Below are positions 51,189 to 59,305 of a stretch of 64,000 nucleotides of DNA, piece by piece. The position numbers and the translations under genes are program-made. The notes under the pieces were generated by a model that was not told the DNA's origin, did no database searches, and saw only the letters and a program-made list of their open reading frames with translations. The DNA is from Actinoplanes philippinensis. GTDB taxonomy: Bacteria; Actinomycetota; Actinomycetes; Mycobacteriales; Micromonosporaceae. Where the stretch lies: assembly GCF_900113015.1 (NCBI RefSeq), contig NZ_FONV01000015.1, forward strand, positions 160,309 through 224,308. Reading direction: 5' to 3'. The number at the start of each line of letters is the position of its first letter. The first letter of the stretch is position 1.

Positions 51189-52019
51189 TCACCGTTCGAG
51201 GAGCGCGGCGGCGGCCTGCGTGAACTCGGCCGGTTCCTCGAGATGGCCGAAATGACCGCTGGCCTTCAACTCGACCAGCCGGGAACCGGGGATGCCCCGG
51301 TGCAGCAGGGCGGCCCACCGCGGCCCGCAGATGAAGTCGTGTGCGCCCACGATGACGGTGGTCGGCGCGGTGATCTCGCCGAGCCGTGCGCGAACGTCGA
51401 AGGGCTCGGAATCCTGCCGGACGATCCACGCGCGGATACCGGCGACGAAGGACTCGAACTCCCTCCGCCGGTTCGGGAAGTCCGCGAAGTACACCGGCAC
51501 CGCCTCCCGCAGCCCCGCGGTCATGGCCTCGTCGTCGGTGGCTGTCACCGCACTCTGGAAAGCGGCGGGCACCCGCGGATCGACGGCGGCGTACGCGGTC
51601 ACGCCCGCCATCGCCGACTCCCAGAAATCGGGGCCGGTGACCGGTGAGGTGTCGTACAGGATCAGGCCCGCGACCCGGCTGGGGTGGTCGAGCGCATACT
51701 GCTGGACCACGAAACCGCCGTGCGAGTGGCCGAGGAGGTGGACCTGCGGCGATGCGAGGTCGTCCACCACGGCGGCGAGGAAGGACACGTAGACGTCCAG
51801 CCCGTACTGATCGAGACGACCGGAGTCGCCGGTACCCACGGGCTCCAGGTAGACCATCGTGTAGTGCTGCTCGAGCAGAGGCATCCGGAGATAGGCCGAG
51901 TCGATGCCCGGACCGCCGGAGTGCGCGACGCACACCGGACCCCGGCCCGCGACGTGATAGACCTGCCGAACATTGCTGACAGTAATGGTGTGGGTTCCTG
52001 GCGTGATGTTGGTGTTCAA
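51189..52019 (-). CDS. Alpha/beta hydrolase (proline iminopeptidase-like)
   Basis: A 276-residue alpha/beta-fold hydrolase. The oxyanion segment HSGGPGID, the nucleophile elbow LLGHSHGGFV (serine replaced in sequence by GHSHG with Ser central), an Asp in IVGAHDFICGP and the His in ASGHFGHLEEP are visible. It resembles proline iminopeptidases and related esterases; substrate unknown. The TTG at 52019 is preferred: it gives LNTNITPGTHTITV and has GGGAGAG upstream. An ATG at 52049 is the alternative. It follows the ECF sigma gene by 62 bases on the same strand and may be in its operon. Confidence 0.87.
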   Translation of the reverse strand: MNTNITPGTHTITVSNVRQVYHVAGRGPVCVAHSGGPGIDSAYLRMPLLEQHYTMVYLEPVGTGDSGRLDQYGLDVYVSFLAAVVDDLASPQVHLLGHSHGGFVVQQYALDHPSRVAGLILYDTSPVTGPDFWESAMAGVTAYAAVDPRVPAAFQSAVTATDDEAMTAGLREAVPVYFADFPNRRREFESFVAGIRAWIVRQDSEPFDVRARLGEITAPTTVIVGAHDFICGPRWAALLHRGIPGSRLVELKASGHFGHLEEPAEFTQAAAALLER

Positions 52020-52081
52020 GGGACTCTCCCGTCCGAGGCGTACTGGCATGACCGGATGCTCGGGAGGACCGGAAAGTTCGC

Positions 52082-53023
52082 TCAGTTCGAAGAAATCTCG
52101 GGATGGAACAGCGTGATGGAGCGCACTCGTTCCCTGTCGAGCGAGTGCAGCCACAGCGCGCTGGGCGGGCAATGATCAGGATCCGCGGATGGGCTGATCA
52201 GTTCCGTCTCCCAGATCAGCACGTCGTCACCGGCGACGACCGAGATCAGCCGCTGGCGTACACCCGCCTGCAGATCACAGTCCATCCCGTTGAGCGCCAC
52301 ATCGGTTCCACCGTGCAGGCCGGGCGATCGGGCGATGAACGAGGCGTCCGGCCACCACAGATCCTCGACGACCTGACGAAAATCGCCTCGCATCGCCGCC
52401 GCCATCGCGTCGGCGGCCTCCCGTTGCCGGGCCGCGGCTCGTGCCGAGCTGTCGGGATGTGCCTGGCCGGCGGTCGCCCGCAGAGCCGACAGCATTGTGC
52501 GGCGAGCATGGCTGAGCCGGCTACGGACCGTGCCGACCGGCAGACCGCAGAGAGCGCCGATCTGATCGTACGAGGTGGCGCCGCTGAAGTGGCGCAGCAA
52601 CAGGACCACGCGATCGGCCTCCGACAGCTCGCCGATGGCATGCCACACCCAGTCGCGCAGGGCCGCCTGCTCGATCAGCTCCTCCGGCCCCGGACCGGCC
52701 GCCGGCGGCAGCAGAAGGCCCGGATCGGCGACGGGAATCGGGCGTTTGCCTCGCAGCCGCATGCGGCAGTTGTTACGCACCAGGGCCCGCAGCCACGCGC
52801 CGGCCGCGTCCGGATCCCGCACCTCCCCGATCCGGTGGATGGCGGTGACCATGGCGTCCTGCACCGCGTCCTCGGCGTCCGGCCCGTAGCCCAGCAGGCT
52901 CAGCGCGACCGCGCGCATCCCAGCCTCATGGCGCCCCAGCAGCACACCCAGCGCGGTGGCCTCGCCGTTCTGGGCGCACCGCACCAGCTCCGAGTTGTCC
53001 ACCTCGGGATGGTAGTCGACCAA
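52082..53023 (-). CDS. ECF sigma factor with C-terminal extension
   Basis: A 313-residue group IV sigma factor. Region 2 is RHEAGMRAVALSLLGYGPDAEDAVQDAMVTAIHRIGEVRDP; region 4 is AIGELSEADRVVLLLRHFSGATSYDQIGALCGLPVGTVRSRLSHARRTM in outline. About 115 further residues (WWPDASFIARSPG, LNGMDCDLQ, ISVVAGDDVLIWETELI) resemble a SnoaL-like domain as in ECF41-type and SigJ-like factors, which are controlled by that extension in place of a membrane anti-sigma factor. No anti-sigma gene is adjacent. The DGGGR motif of ECF41 is absent, so the exact group is unclear. Confidence 0.9.
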   Translation of the reverse strand: MVDYHPEVDNSELVRCAQNGEATALGVLLGRHEAGMRAVALSLLGYGPDAEDAVQDAMVTAIHRIGEVRDPDAAGAWLRALVRNNCRMRLRGKRPIPVADPGLLLPPAAGPGPEELIEQAALRDWVWHAIGELSEADRVVLLLRHFSGATSYDQIGALCGLPVGTVRSRLSHARRTMLSALRATAGQAHPDSSARAAARQREAADAMAAAMRGDFRQVVEDLWWPDASFIARSPGLHGGTDVALNGMDCDLQAGVRQRLISVVAGDDVLIWETELISPSADPDHCPPSALWLHSLDRERVRSITLFHPEISSN

Positions 53024-53206
53024 GATCGGCCGACTCGGGCGCGCAGTTCCCGGAAATCAGCCGTACGGCAGCATCGTCGGAGGCGCCGGTGTGTCGCGGC
53101 CGGAGAGTATCCGATTCTTACCAGTGCATCCCGGGGGCGTGCGGACCGTTCCTGTCGGTTCCCTAGCACGATCCCCATCGGTTGCCCGGTGCCCGCGGGT
53201 GTGGTC

Positions 53207-53752
53207 TCAGTGATCTGGCGCGGCGATGATCCGGCGGGCGTCGCTGATGAGGGCTCGGGCACGCTCGGTCAGGGCAGTTGAAGTCGCGACGAGTTCGGCG
53301 CTGAACGACACAGCACCGTACGACCCGTGCGGGCGGGTCCTGCGGCCGCCGGCGGCGAGGACGCGGGCGGGCGCCGGTTCGGGAGCCCGGCCCTTGCCGG
53401 CCGGCGTGTGCGAGACACCAGTGATGCTGAGAACGAGCGCAACGATACCGGTGGCGTTCTGGACGTGCAGGGTCGCGCCGGCGGTCGCGGCGACATCGCC
53501 GGCGACGGCTAAAGCTCTCATGGTGGCGGCGTCGATGAAGGTGACTTCAGCCAGGTCGAGGACGATCCGGGTGGGGCCGGTGACGATGACCTCGGCGACT
53601 GCAGTGGCGATCTGGTCGCAGTTGTCGCGGTCGAACTCACCGTGTGCATGGAGCTGGGCGGTGTCCGGACTGCCGGTGTCGTCGATGCGGAGACTGCCGG
53701 CCTGCTCAGCGGATGGTGCCGCGCGGCCTGCGCCGGCACCGATGCGGTTCAT
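53207..53752 (-). CDS. STAS-domain protein (anti-sigma antagonist-like)
   Basis: A 181-residue protein with one STAS domain (about residues 30-112): HAHGEFDRDNCDQIATAVAEVI, RIVLDLAEVTFIDAATMRALA. Such domains act in partner-switching regulation of sigma factors. At the place where the phosphorylated serine is expected (D-S-S-G in SpoIIAA) this protein has DAAT, so the classic switch cannot work in the usual way unless the Thr is used. The C-terminal 70 residues are Ala/Arg-rich. It has no kinase neighbour. It lies upstream of the ECF sigma gene on the same strand, 183 bases apart. Confidence 0.83.
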   Translation of the reverse strand: MNRIGAGAGRAAPSAEQAGSLRIDDTGSPDTAQLHAHGEFDRDNCDQIATAVAEVIVTGPTRIVLDLAEVTFIDAATMRALAVAGDVAATAGATLHVQNATGIVALVLSITGVSHTPAGKGRAPEPAPARVLAAGGRRTRPHGSYGAVSFSAELVATSTALTERARALISDARRIIAAPDH

Positions 53753-53883
53753 GGCTGCTCCCTCGGCTCGACGACCCGGCCATGACGGCGCGCAGGGGCG
53801 AAGCCAGGTCTGTCCGTCCAGCCTGATCGTGGTGGGCTGAAGGGACTACGACGAATCACGACGCCCCGGCGGCGTTCTGTGCG

Positions 53884-54117
53884 CTACGCGAACCCTGCGG
53901 CTGCCCGGCGGCTCCGCTGATCGGCGTGCAGTGCAGCAGCGCGGTCGCGGGCCAGGTCGGCGTCGCGCCGAGCGGCGCGGGCCCGTTCGGAAAGGTGCTC
54001 GGCGATGACCGCGCGCTGGTGAGCGCGGTCGCGGGCCCGCGCCCCGTAAGCGCGCAACGCATCGACGTGGCCGACGGTTGGGGACCAGTCGCTGCTGTCC
54101 TTCACGTCTCCATGCAC
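53884..54117 (-). CDS. Small Arg/Ala-rich helical protein, uncertain
   Basis: A 77-residue protein that would begin at the GTG at 54117, with no convincing ribosome binding site. It has a short polar start (DSSDWSPTVGHVDALRAYGARARDRAHQRAVIAEHL) and then a long predicted helix rich in Arg, Ala and Asp, with possible coiled-coil spacing. No known family. Codon use looks coding in this frame, unlike the upstream extension. It lies divergently before the first AraC gene. It may be real, but could be a shadow of noncoding DNA. Confidence 0.45.
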   Translation of the reverse strand: MHGDVKDSSDWSPTVGHVDALRAYGARARDRAHQRAVIAEHLSERARAARRDADLARDRAAALHADQRSRRAAAGFA

Positions 54118-54241
54118 ACGCAGGGGTGACCTGCCGTCAACGTCGGCCCGCTTGAGGCATCGTTTTCCGGGTAAGCGTAACGGAATCCGCGCATCCTTGA
54201 GCGGGCCTTGCCGTCGAGGGCGTACGGGACGGAGGACGGTA

Positions 54242-55210
54242 GTGGTGACACCGATACCGGTTGTCCGCGGCGCGATGCAGTCCCGCGATCTCGGCGAGGT
54301 CCAGGAGCTGATGAGCCGGCGGTACGTCGAGCACCGCACCCGGGTGGTGGGAAGCGCTGAAAGGTTCGTGTTTCGCTCAGCGTCGGCCGCCGCAGGTCCA
54401 CTGACTGTCGATCAGCTCACCTATCAGGCGGGTATGGCGATGGTGGTCCAGCCGTTCACGTCCCTGGTGGTGGTCAGCCTTCTCGATGGCCAGATCGGTG
54501 TGACCGCCGGCCGGCGACACGCGCTGGCCGGCCGCGGCGAGGCGCTGCTGTACCCGCCGCACGTCGGTTTGGACCTGCTGATGGACCGGATGACCTACCA
54601 GGTTCTGCAGCTTCCCCTATCGACGGTGACCCGCCTCGCGGCCCGGGCCGGCGTGGCCGAGGCTGATTTCCGGTTCGAGGCGATGACCGCCACGACCCCG
54701 GCCGGGAACCGGCAGTGGCTGGCCACCATCGCGTATCTGACCCGGCTGCTGGCCGGTTCCGATCAGTCGGGCATTCCTGCGCTGCTGCTCGACGCCGCCA
54801 TCGACACCGTCGCCACCGCCACGCTCAGCGTGTTCCCGAACACGACCATGACCCGGGGCTACACCCCCGGACCCGGCCAGATCGCTCCGGCCGCAATCCG
54901 CCGCGCGGTCGCCTTCATCGACGCCCACGGCGCCGACCCGATCACCCTCGACCAGATCGCCACCGCCGCCGGGCTCAGCAGCCGCGCCCTGCAAGCCGGG
55001 TTCCGCCGCCACTACGAAACCACCCCGACCGGCTACCTGCTCAAGGTTCGCCTCGAACACGCCCACCGCGACCTGCAAGCCGCCGACCGGACCACCGGAG
55101 CCACCGTCGCCGGCATCGCCCGCCGCTGGGGATTCGCTGACCACAGCCGGTTCACCGCCGCCTACCGCGCCGCCTACGGCCAACTGCCCAGCCATACCCT
55201 GCGCACCTGA
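54242..55210 (+). CDS. AraC family regulator, first of a tandem pair
   Basis: A 322-residue regulator. The N-terminal part is a cupin-like sensor with VSLLDGQIGVTAGRRHALAGRGEALLYPP. The C-terminal AraC domain (two helix-turn-helix units, residues about 220-322) has LDQIATAAGLSSRALQAGFRRHYETTPTGYLLKVRLEHAH and WGFADHSRFTAAYRAAYGQLPS. The GTG at 54242 has GGAGGA upstream. It is 15 bases from the second copy and clearly related to it along the whole length, so the pair arose by duplication. Target genes unknown; the nearest neighbours are not obvious metabolic genes. Confidence 0.9.
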   Translation: MVTPIPVVRGAMQSRDLGEVQELMSRRYVEHRTRVVGSAERFVFRSASAAAGPLTVDQLTYQAGMAMVVQPFTSLVVVSLLDGQIGVTAGRRHALAGRGEALLYPPHVGLDLLMDRMTYQVLQLPLSTVTRLAARAGVAEADFRFEAMTATTPAGNRQWLATIAYLTRLLAGSDQSGIPALLLDAAIDTVATATLSVFPNTTMTRGYTPGPGQIAPAAIRRAVAFIDAHGADPITLDQIATAAGLSSRALQAGFRRHYETTPTGYLLKVRLEHAHRDLQAADRTTGATVAGIARRWGFADHSRFTAAYRAAYGQLPSHTLRT

Positions 55211-55225
55211 GACGGAGGACCCGTC

Positions 55226-56191
55226 ATGACCACAACGGAGCGGACCGCCGTGCAGACCATCACGCTCACGGTCACCGGCGCGGACGCGATCGAGCAGTTC
55301 CTCAGCAGCACGTACAGCGCCTTGCACCTACGTACCGACATTGACCGGCCGCAGCTGCGCCACCACCGCACTGATGCCGGGGTCTTCGCGCTGGATACCG
55401 TCGATCTGTCTGCCGACGTCGACTTTCACATCGGGCCGCTGAATGCGATTGTGATCACCCGGACAATGACCTCCCCGATGCAACGCATGTGCGGCGATGC
55501 CGACCATCGCTACGCACCTGGGGACCTTTTCATGATTGCCTACCCCGATCAGCCGTACACGGCGCGGTGGCTACCCGGTGAAATCACCGACATCGTCCTC
55601 GACCCCGGCCTGCTGGCCCAGGTCGCGGCCACCGCCCCCGGCCGCCGACCCGCACCGCTGCGCTTCACCAGCCTCAACCCGACCACACCCGCAGTCGCCG
55701 CGCACTGGTGGAACACTCGACGCTACCTTGCCGACACCCTGCTCGACCCGGAAGTCGCCACCCCGCTCGTGCTCGGCAACGCCGCGCGACTTCTCGCCGC
55801 GGCCACTCTGACCACGTTCGCCAACACCGCCCTGACCGACCCGACCATCGAAGACCGCCGCGACGCTCACCCCGACTGCCTGCGCCGCGCCATCACATTT
55901 ATCGACGACAACGCCAATCGCGACATCAGCGCCGCCGACATCGCCGCCGCCGCCCACGTCACCATCCGCACCATCCAGGTCGCGTTCCGCCGCCACCTCG
56001 ACACCACCCCGACCGCCTACCTACGCCAAGTCCGCCTGCACCATGCCCACCGTGACCTGCAGGCAGCCGACCCCACCACAACCACCGTCTTCGCCATCGC
56101 CAGCCGATGGGGATTCGCCAACCACAGCCGCTTCACCGCCGCCTACCACGACGCCTACGGCACCACCCCATCCCGAACCCTGCGCACCTGA
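55226..56191 (+). CDS. AraC family regulator, second of a tandem pair
   Basis: A 321-residue paralogue of the gene just upstream, with the same plan: N-terminal sensor (LSADVDFHIGPLNAIVITRTMTS, MIAYPDQPYTARW) and C-terminal AraC domain (ISAADIAAAAHVTIRTIQVAFRRHLDTTPTAYLRQVRLHHAH, WGFANHSRFTAAYHDAYGTTPSRTLRT). The ATG has ACGGAGGACC upstream. The DNA-binding halves are much more alike than the sensor halves, which suggests related operators but different signals. Presumably one transcript with its neighbour. Confidence 0.92.
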   Translation: MTTTERTAVQTITLTVTGADAIEQFLSSTYSALHLRTDIDRPQLRHHRTDAGVFALDTVDLSADVDFHIGPLNAIVITRTMTSPMQRMCGDADHRYAPGDLFMIAYPDQPYTARWLPGEITDIVLDPGLLAQVAATAPGRRPAPLRFTSLNPTTPAVAAHWWNTRRYLADTLLDPEVATPLVLGNAARLLAAATLTTFANTALTDPTIEDRRDAHPDCLRRAITFIDDNANRDISAADIAAAAHVTIRTIQVAFRRHLDTTPTAYLRQVRLHHAHRDLQAADPTTTTVFAIASRWGFANHSRFTAAYHDAYGTTPSRTLRT

Positions 56192-56286
56192 CCCCACGCC
56201 CCCGCGTCCCAACCAGCCGGCCACTTCCTCGGACAACCCACAGAACCCGAGTACTCGCCGGATCGGACACACGCGAGAGAGCCGGG

Positions 56287-57349
56287 GTGGTCGAAGCGGC
56301 CACACGCAAAGCGGTGTACTGCAAGCTGCCCTCGGGCCGCTACCAGGCGCGCCACCTCGGCTCGGACGGGATCACCCGCAACGCTGACCACACCTTCGAG
56401 ACCGAGAAGTCGGCGGCCCAGTGGCTGACCCTGGTCGGGTCGGAGATCATCCGCGGCAAGCTGCTGGCCGGCGGCACCATCGAGCCGCAGGCCGTGAAGT
56501 CGTACTCGCTGCTACGGGCGATCCTCGACACCGCGGTCCGTGAGGACGAGATCTTGGAGCAGAACCCGTGCCGGATCCCCGGTTACGACCGGTACCACGC
56601 GCCGGAGCGGCCGGTCGCCACCGTCGCCCAGGTCCTCGCGCTCGCGGAGCAAATGCCGCCCCGATACGTGGCGTTGATCACGGCCGCTGCGTTCTCCGGC
56701 CTCCGGTGGGGCCAGTTGGCCGCGCTTCGGCGGTGCGACGTGGATTTGGCGGTCGGGACGGTCCGCGTACCAGGAAATTGGCGGCTTTGAAGTCGGGTCT
56801 GGAGTTCGGTCCGCCGAAGTCGGCGGCTGGCATCCGGGTCGTCGCTCTTCCGGCAGTTGCCCGCAAGGCCCTGTCCGGGCACCTGGCAGAGTTCACCGCC
56901 GCCCCTCCGGAGGCGCTGGTCTTCACCGGTGACAAGGACATGCCGCTGCGGACGGGGAAGTTCCGGCGGGCGGTGAAGTGGTCGAAGGTGCTGGCGGACG
57001 CGGGGATGCCAGCGGGATTCCACTTTCATGACCTGCGGCACGCCGGCAACAACATCGCGGCGGCGAGCGGCGCGAGCACGCGCGAGCTGATGCACCGGAT
57101 GGGTCACGCGAGCATGCGGGCGGCGTTGATCACCAGCACGCGACGAGCGAACGGGACCGCGAGATCGCCGAGAGCATGGACAAGCGGATCACCAAGGGCA
57201 CGAAGTCAGGGAAGCCGACCAAGGATTCGGCAGGGAAGCCGGCGAAGGCCGTGGGCGGCAAGCGAGCGAAGCGCAGCAAGCCGACAGACGCCACACCTGG
57301 CACCGGCAAGGCGGCCAAGCGCGACCGAGGACCGAGGTCCGACACCTAA
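56287..57349 (+). pseudogene. Degraded tyrosine-recombinase integrase
   Basis: Three successive frames together make an actinobacterial integrase with defects. It starts with VYCKLPSGRYQARHLGSDG (arm-binding domain) at 56287. After EIIRGKLLAGG about 75 residues of the core-binding domain are missing, and the text resumes with VKSYSLLRAILDTAVREDEILEQNPCRI. A first frameshift follows GTVRVP (about 56770). The middle part has LRWGQL with the first catalytic Arg (before the shift) and HDLRHAGNN (His and second Arg) after it. A second shift at 57131 removes one base exactly at the catalytic tyrosine: the expected IYQHAT reads as ITSTR. The remaining Lys-rich tail ends at 57349. Confidence 0.85.
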
Positions 57350-57391
57350 TGGCACGCTAATGGCACGCAAGATCATCCGGGCGGGTGAATG

Positions 57392-57436
57392 ACGAAGGCC
57401 CAGGTCGGCGAAACCACCGCTGACCTGGGCCTTCGT
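57392..57436 (-). terminator. Terminator of tRNA-Gly
   Basis: A perfect 15-bp stem (57392-57406 with 57422-57436) around a 15-base loop begins two bases beyond the CCA end of the tRNA-Gly on the minus strand. Given position it most likely ends that transcript, and also meets transcripts from the integrase side. Confidence 0.8.
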
Positions 57437-57438
57437 AG

Positions 57439-57512
57439 TGGAGCGGGCGACGAGAATCGAACTCGCGTAATCAGTTTGGAAGACTGAGGCTCTACCATTG
57501 AGCTACGCCCGC
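57439..57512 (-). tRNA. tRNA-Gly (anticodon TCC)
   Basis: On the minus strand the acceptor GCGGGCG pairs with CGCCCGC, a D-arm GCTCAATGGTAGAGC, an anticodon loop CTTCCAA (TCC), and a T-arm with GTTCGATTC are all present, and CCA is encoded. Its 3' half faces the degraded integrase, the usual place for an element attachment site. Confidence 0.96.
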
Positions 57513-57642
57513 GTGACCCCCGGAAACCCCGGGGCTCGTGCACAGCTTACTGAATCATCTCCCGTCCGCGCGAACCGGATTCCCCAGCAGGTGACTCCAG
57601 CGCACACGCAGGCGAGCGGACCGCATACACTGGCCGACGCCA

Positions 57643-57716
57643 CGGGGTGTGGCGCAGCTTGGTAGCGCACTCGCTTTGGGAGCGAGGGGCCGTGGGTTCA
57701 AATCCCGCCACCCCGA
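57643..57716 (+). tRNA. tRNA-Pro (anticodon TGG)
   Basis: The acceptor CGGGGTG pairs with CACCCCG, the D-arm has GCGCAGCTTGGTAGCGC, the anticodon loop is TTTGGGA (TGG) and the T-arm has GGTTCAAATCC. CCA is not encoded. A -10-like TACACT lies 12 bases before it. Only 36 bases separate it from the trigger factor gene, so tig may be transcribed through it. Confidence 0.96.
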
Positions 57717-57752
57717 CTGACACCAACATCCGCAGCAACAAGGAGTACGCCT

Positions 57753-59096
57753 GTGAAGAGCACCGTCGAGACTCTGAGCCCGACTCGGGTGAAGCTCGCC
57801 ATCGAGGTGCCGTTCGAGGAGCTCAAGCCGAGCCTGCAGAAGGCGTACCGGGAGATCGGCGCGCAGGTCCAGGTGCCGGGCTTCCGCAAGGGCAAGGTTC
57901 CGGCGGCGGTGATCGACCAGCGCGTCGGCCGTGGCGCCGTTCTGAACGAGGCTGTTCAGGAGGCGATCCCGCAGCAGATCCTCGCCGCGGTCCAGGAGCA
58001 CGACGTGAAGACCCTCGGCCGTCCCGAGGTGGAGATCACCGAGTTCGCCGACAACGCGCCGCTGAAGTTCACGGCCGAGGTCGACGTCCGCCCGGAGATC
58101 GTCGTGCCGGACCTCTCCGCGATCACCGTGGAGGTCCCGGCGATCGAGATCGGCGACAGCGAGATCGACGAGCAGATCAACGGCCTGCGTGAGCGCTTCG
58201 CGACCCTGAAGACCGTGGAGCGCCCAGCTGCGGAGGGTGACTACGTTCAGCTCGACCTGAACGCCACCGTCGACGGTGAGGACGTTCCGGGCGGCTCGGC
58301 CACCAACATCTCGCACGAGGTCGGCAGCAAGCAGCTGCTCCCCGGTCTGGACGAGGTGCTCGTCGGCCTCTCCGCCGACGAGGAGGCCACCTTCACCACC
58401 CAGCTCGTGGGCGGCGACTTCGCCGGCCGTGACGCCGAGGTGAAGGTCGTCGTGAAGAGCGTCAAGGACAAGCAGCTCCCCGAGATCGACGACGACTTCG
58501 CCCAGCTGGCGAGCGAGTTCGACACCCTGGCCGAGCTGCGTGAGGACCTGCAGACCCGGATCACCAAGGTGAAGAAGGTCGAGCAGATCTACGCCGCCCG
58601 TGACGAGGCGCTCAAGCAGCTCGTCGAGGCCGCCCAGATCCCCGCACCGGAGGGTGTCGTCAAGGACGAGGTCGAGGGCCGCAAGCAGGCCATGACCGAC
58701 CAGCTGGAGCGGATCGGCGCGACCCTGGCCGACTACCTCGCCTCCGAGGAGAAGACCGAGGAGCAGATCGACCAGGAGCTGACCGAGGCCGCTCAGGAGG
58801 GCGTCCGGATCCAGCTGCTGCTCGACACCATCGCCGACGCCGAGGACGTGCAGGTCACGGACGACGAGTTCGGCCACGAGATCGTGCACCGGGCGCAGCG
58901 CGCCCAGATGCAGCCCCAGCAGTACTACGACCAGCTGGTGCGCTCGGGCGCCGCGGCCGCCGTCTTCGGCGACGTGCGCCGGGGCAAGGCGCTGGCCTCG
59001 GTCATGGAGCGGGTCACGATGAAGGACTCCGAGGGCAACACGCTCTCGCTGGACGACCTGCGCGACGCCGACGACCACGCGGGTCACAACCACTGA
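57753..59096 (+). CDS. tig: Trigger factor
   Basis: A ribosome-bound chaperone and peptidyl-prolyl isomerase of 447 residues. The N-terminal ribosome-binding signature is VPGFRKGKVP near residue 45. The FKBP-like domain (about residues 155-245) has AEGDYVQLDLNATVDGEDVPGGS and FTTQLVGGDFAGRDAEVKVVVK. The long helical C-terminal domain follows, with an acidic His-rich end (RDADDHAGHNH). The GTG at 57753 has AAGGAG seven bases upstream. It precedes clpP1-clpP2-clpX in the conserved order, but a strong terminator separates it from them. Confidence 0.97.
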   Translation: MKSTVETLSPTRVKLAIEVPFEELKPSLQKAYREIGAQVQVPGFRKGKVPAAVIDQRVGRGAVLNEAVQEAIPQQILAAVQEHDVKTLGRPEVEITEFADNAPLKFTAEVDVRPEIVVPDLSAITVEVPAIEIGDSEIDEQINGLRERFATLKTVERPAAEGDYVQLDLNATVDGEDVPGGSATNISHEVGSKQLLPGLDEVLVGLSADEEATFTTQLVGGDFAGRDAEVKVVVKSVKDKQLPEIDDDFAQLASEFDTLAELREDLQTRITKVKKVEQIYAARDEALKQLVEAAQIPAPEGVVKDEVEGRKQAMTDQLERIGATLADYLASEEKTEEQIDQELTEAAQEGVRIQLLLDTIADAEDVQVTDDEFGHEIVHRAQRAQMQPQQYYDQLVRSGAAAAVFGDVRRGKALASVMERVTMKDSEGNTLSLDDLRDADDHAGHNH

Positions 59097-59112
59097 TCTG
59101 AATCGCTTCTCC

Positions 59113-59158
59113 CCGGCCACCGCGCACCGCTCACGGTGCGCGGTGGCCGGTGTCTTTT
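59113..59158 (+). terminator. Intrinsic terminator after tig
   Basis: A perfect 17-bp stem (59113-59129 with 59134-59150) closed by a 4-base loop is followed by TGTCTTTTCC. It is the clearest rho-independent terminator in the window and ends the tig transcript. Confidence 0.95.
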
Positions 59159-59181
59159 CCGGGGGGTACGGCCACCCGATG

Positions 59182-59192
59182 CGCTGTCAGCG
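59182..59192. promoter_or_regulatory. ClgR-like site upstream of clpP1
   Basis: CGCTGTCAGCG fits the CGC-N5-GCG core reported for ClgR, which activates clp genes in several actinobacteria. It lies 114 bases before the clpP1 start within the 209-base gap after tig. The motif is short, so chance is possible. Confidence 0.4.
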
Positions 59193-59305
59193 AACACCTG
59201 CCCGAGCGGGAAGCTGATGCGCATCCGACCAGTTAGGTTGGTCGTACGACGGACAACCTGCCGGCCGGACCCTTCGGCCGACACAGCAAGCTGTGAAGGG
59301 CTGCC

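Noticed and set aside
53226..53840. A 204-residue plus-strand frame opposite the STAS gene.
   Set aside because: No family motifs, and the minus-strand STAS domain is clear.
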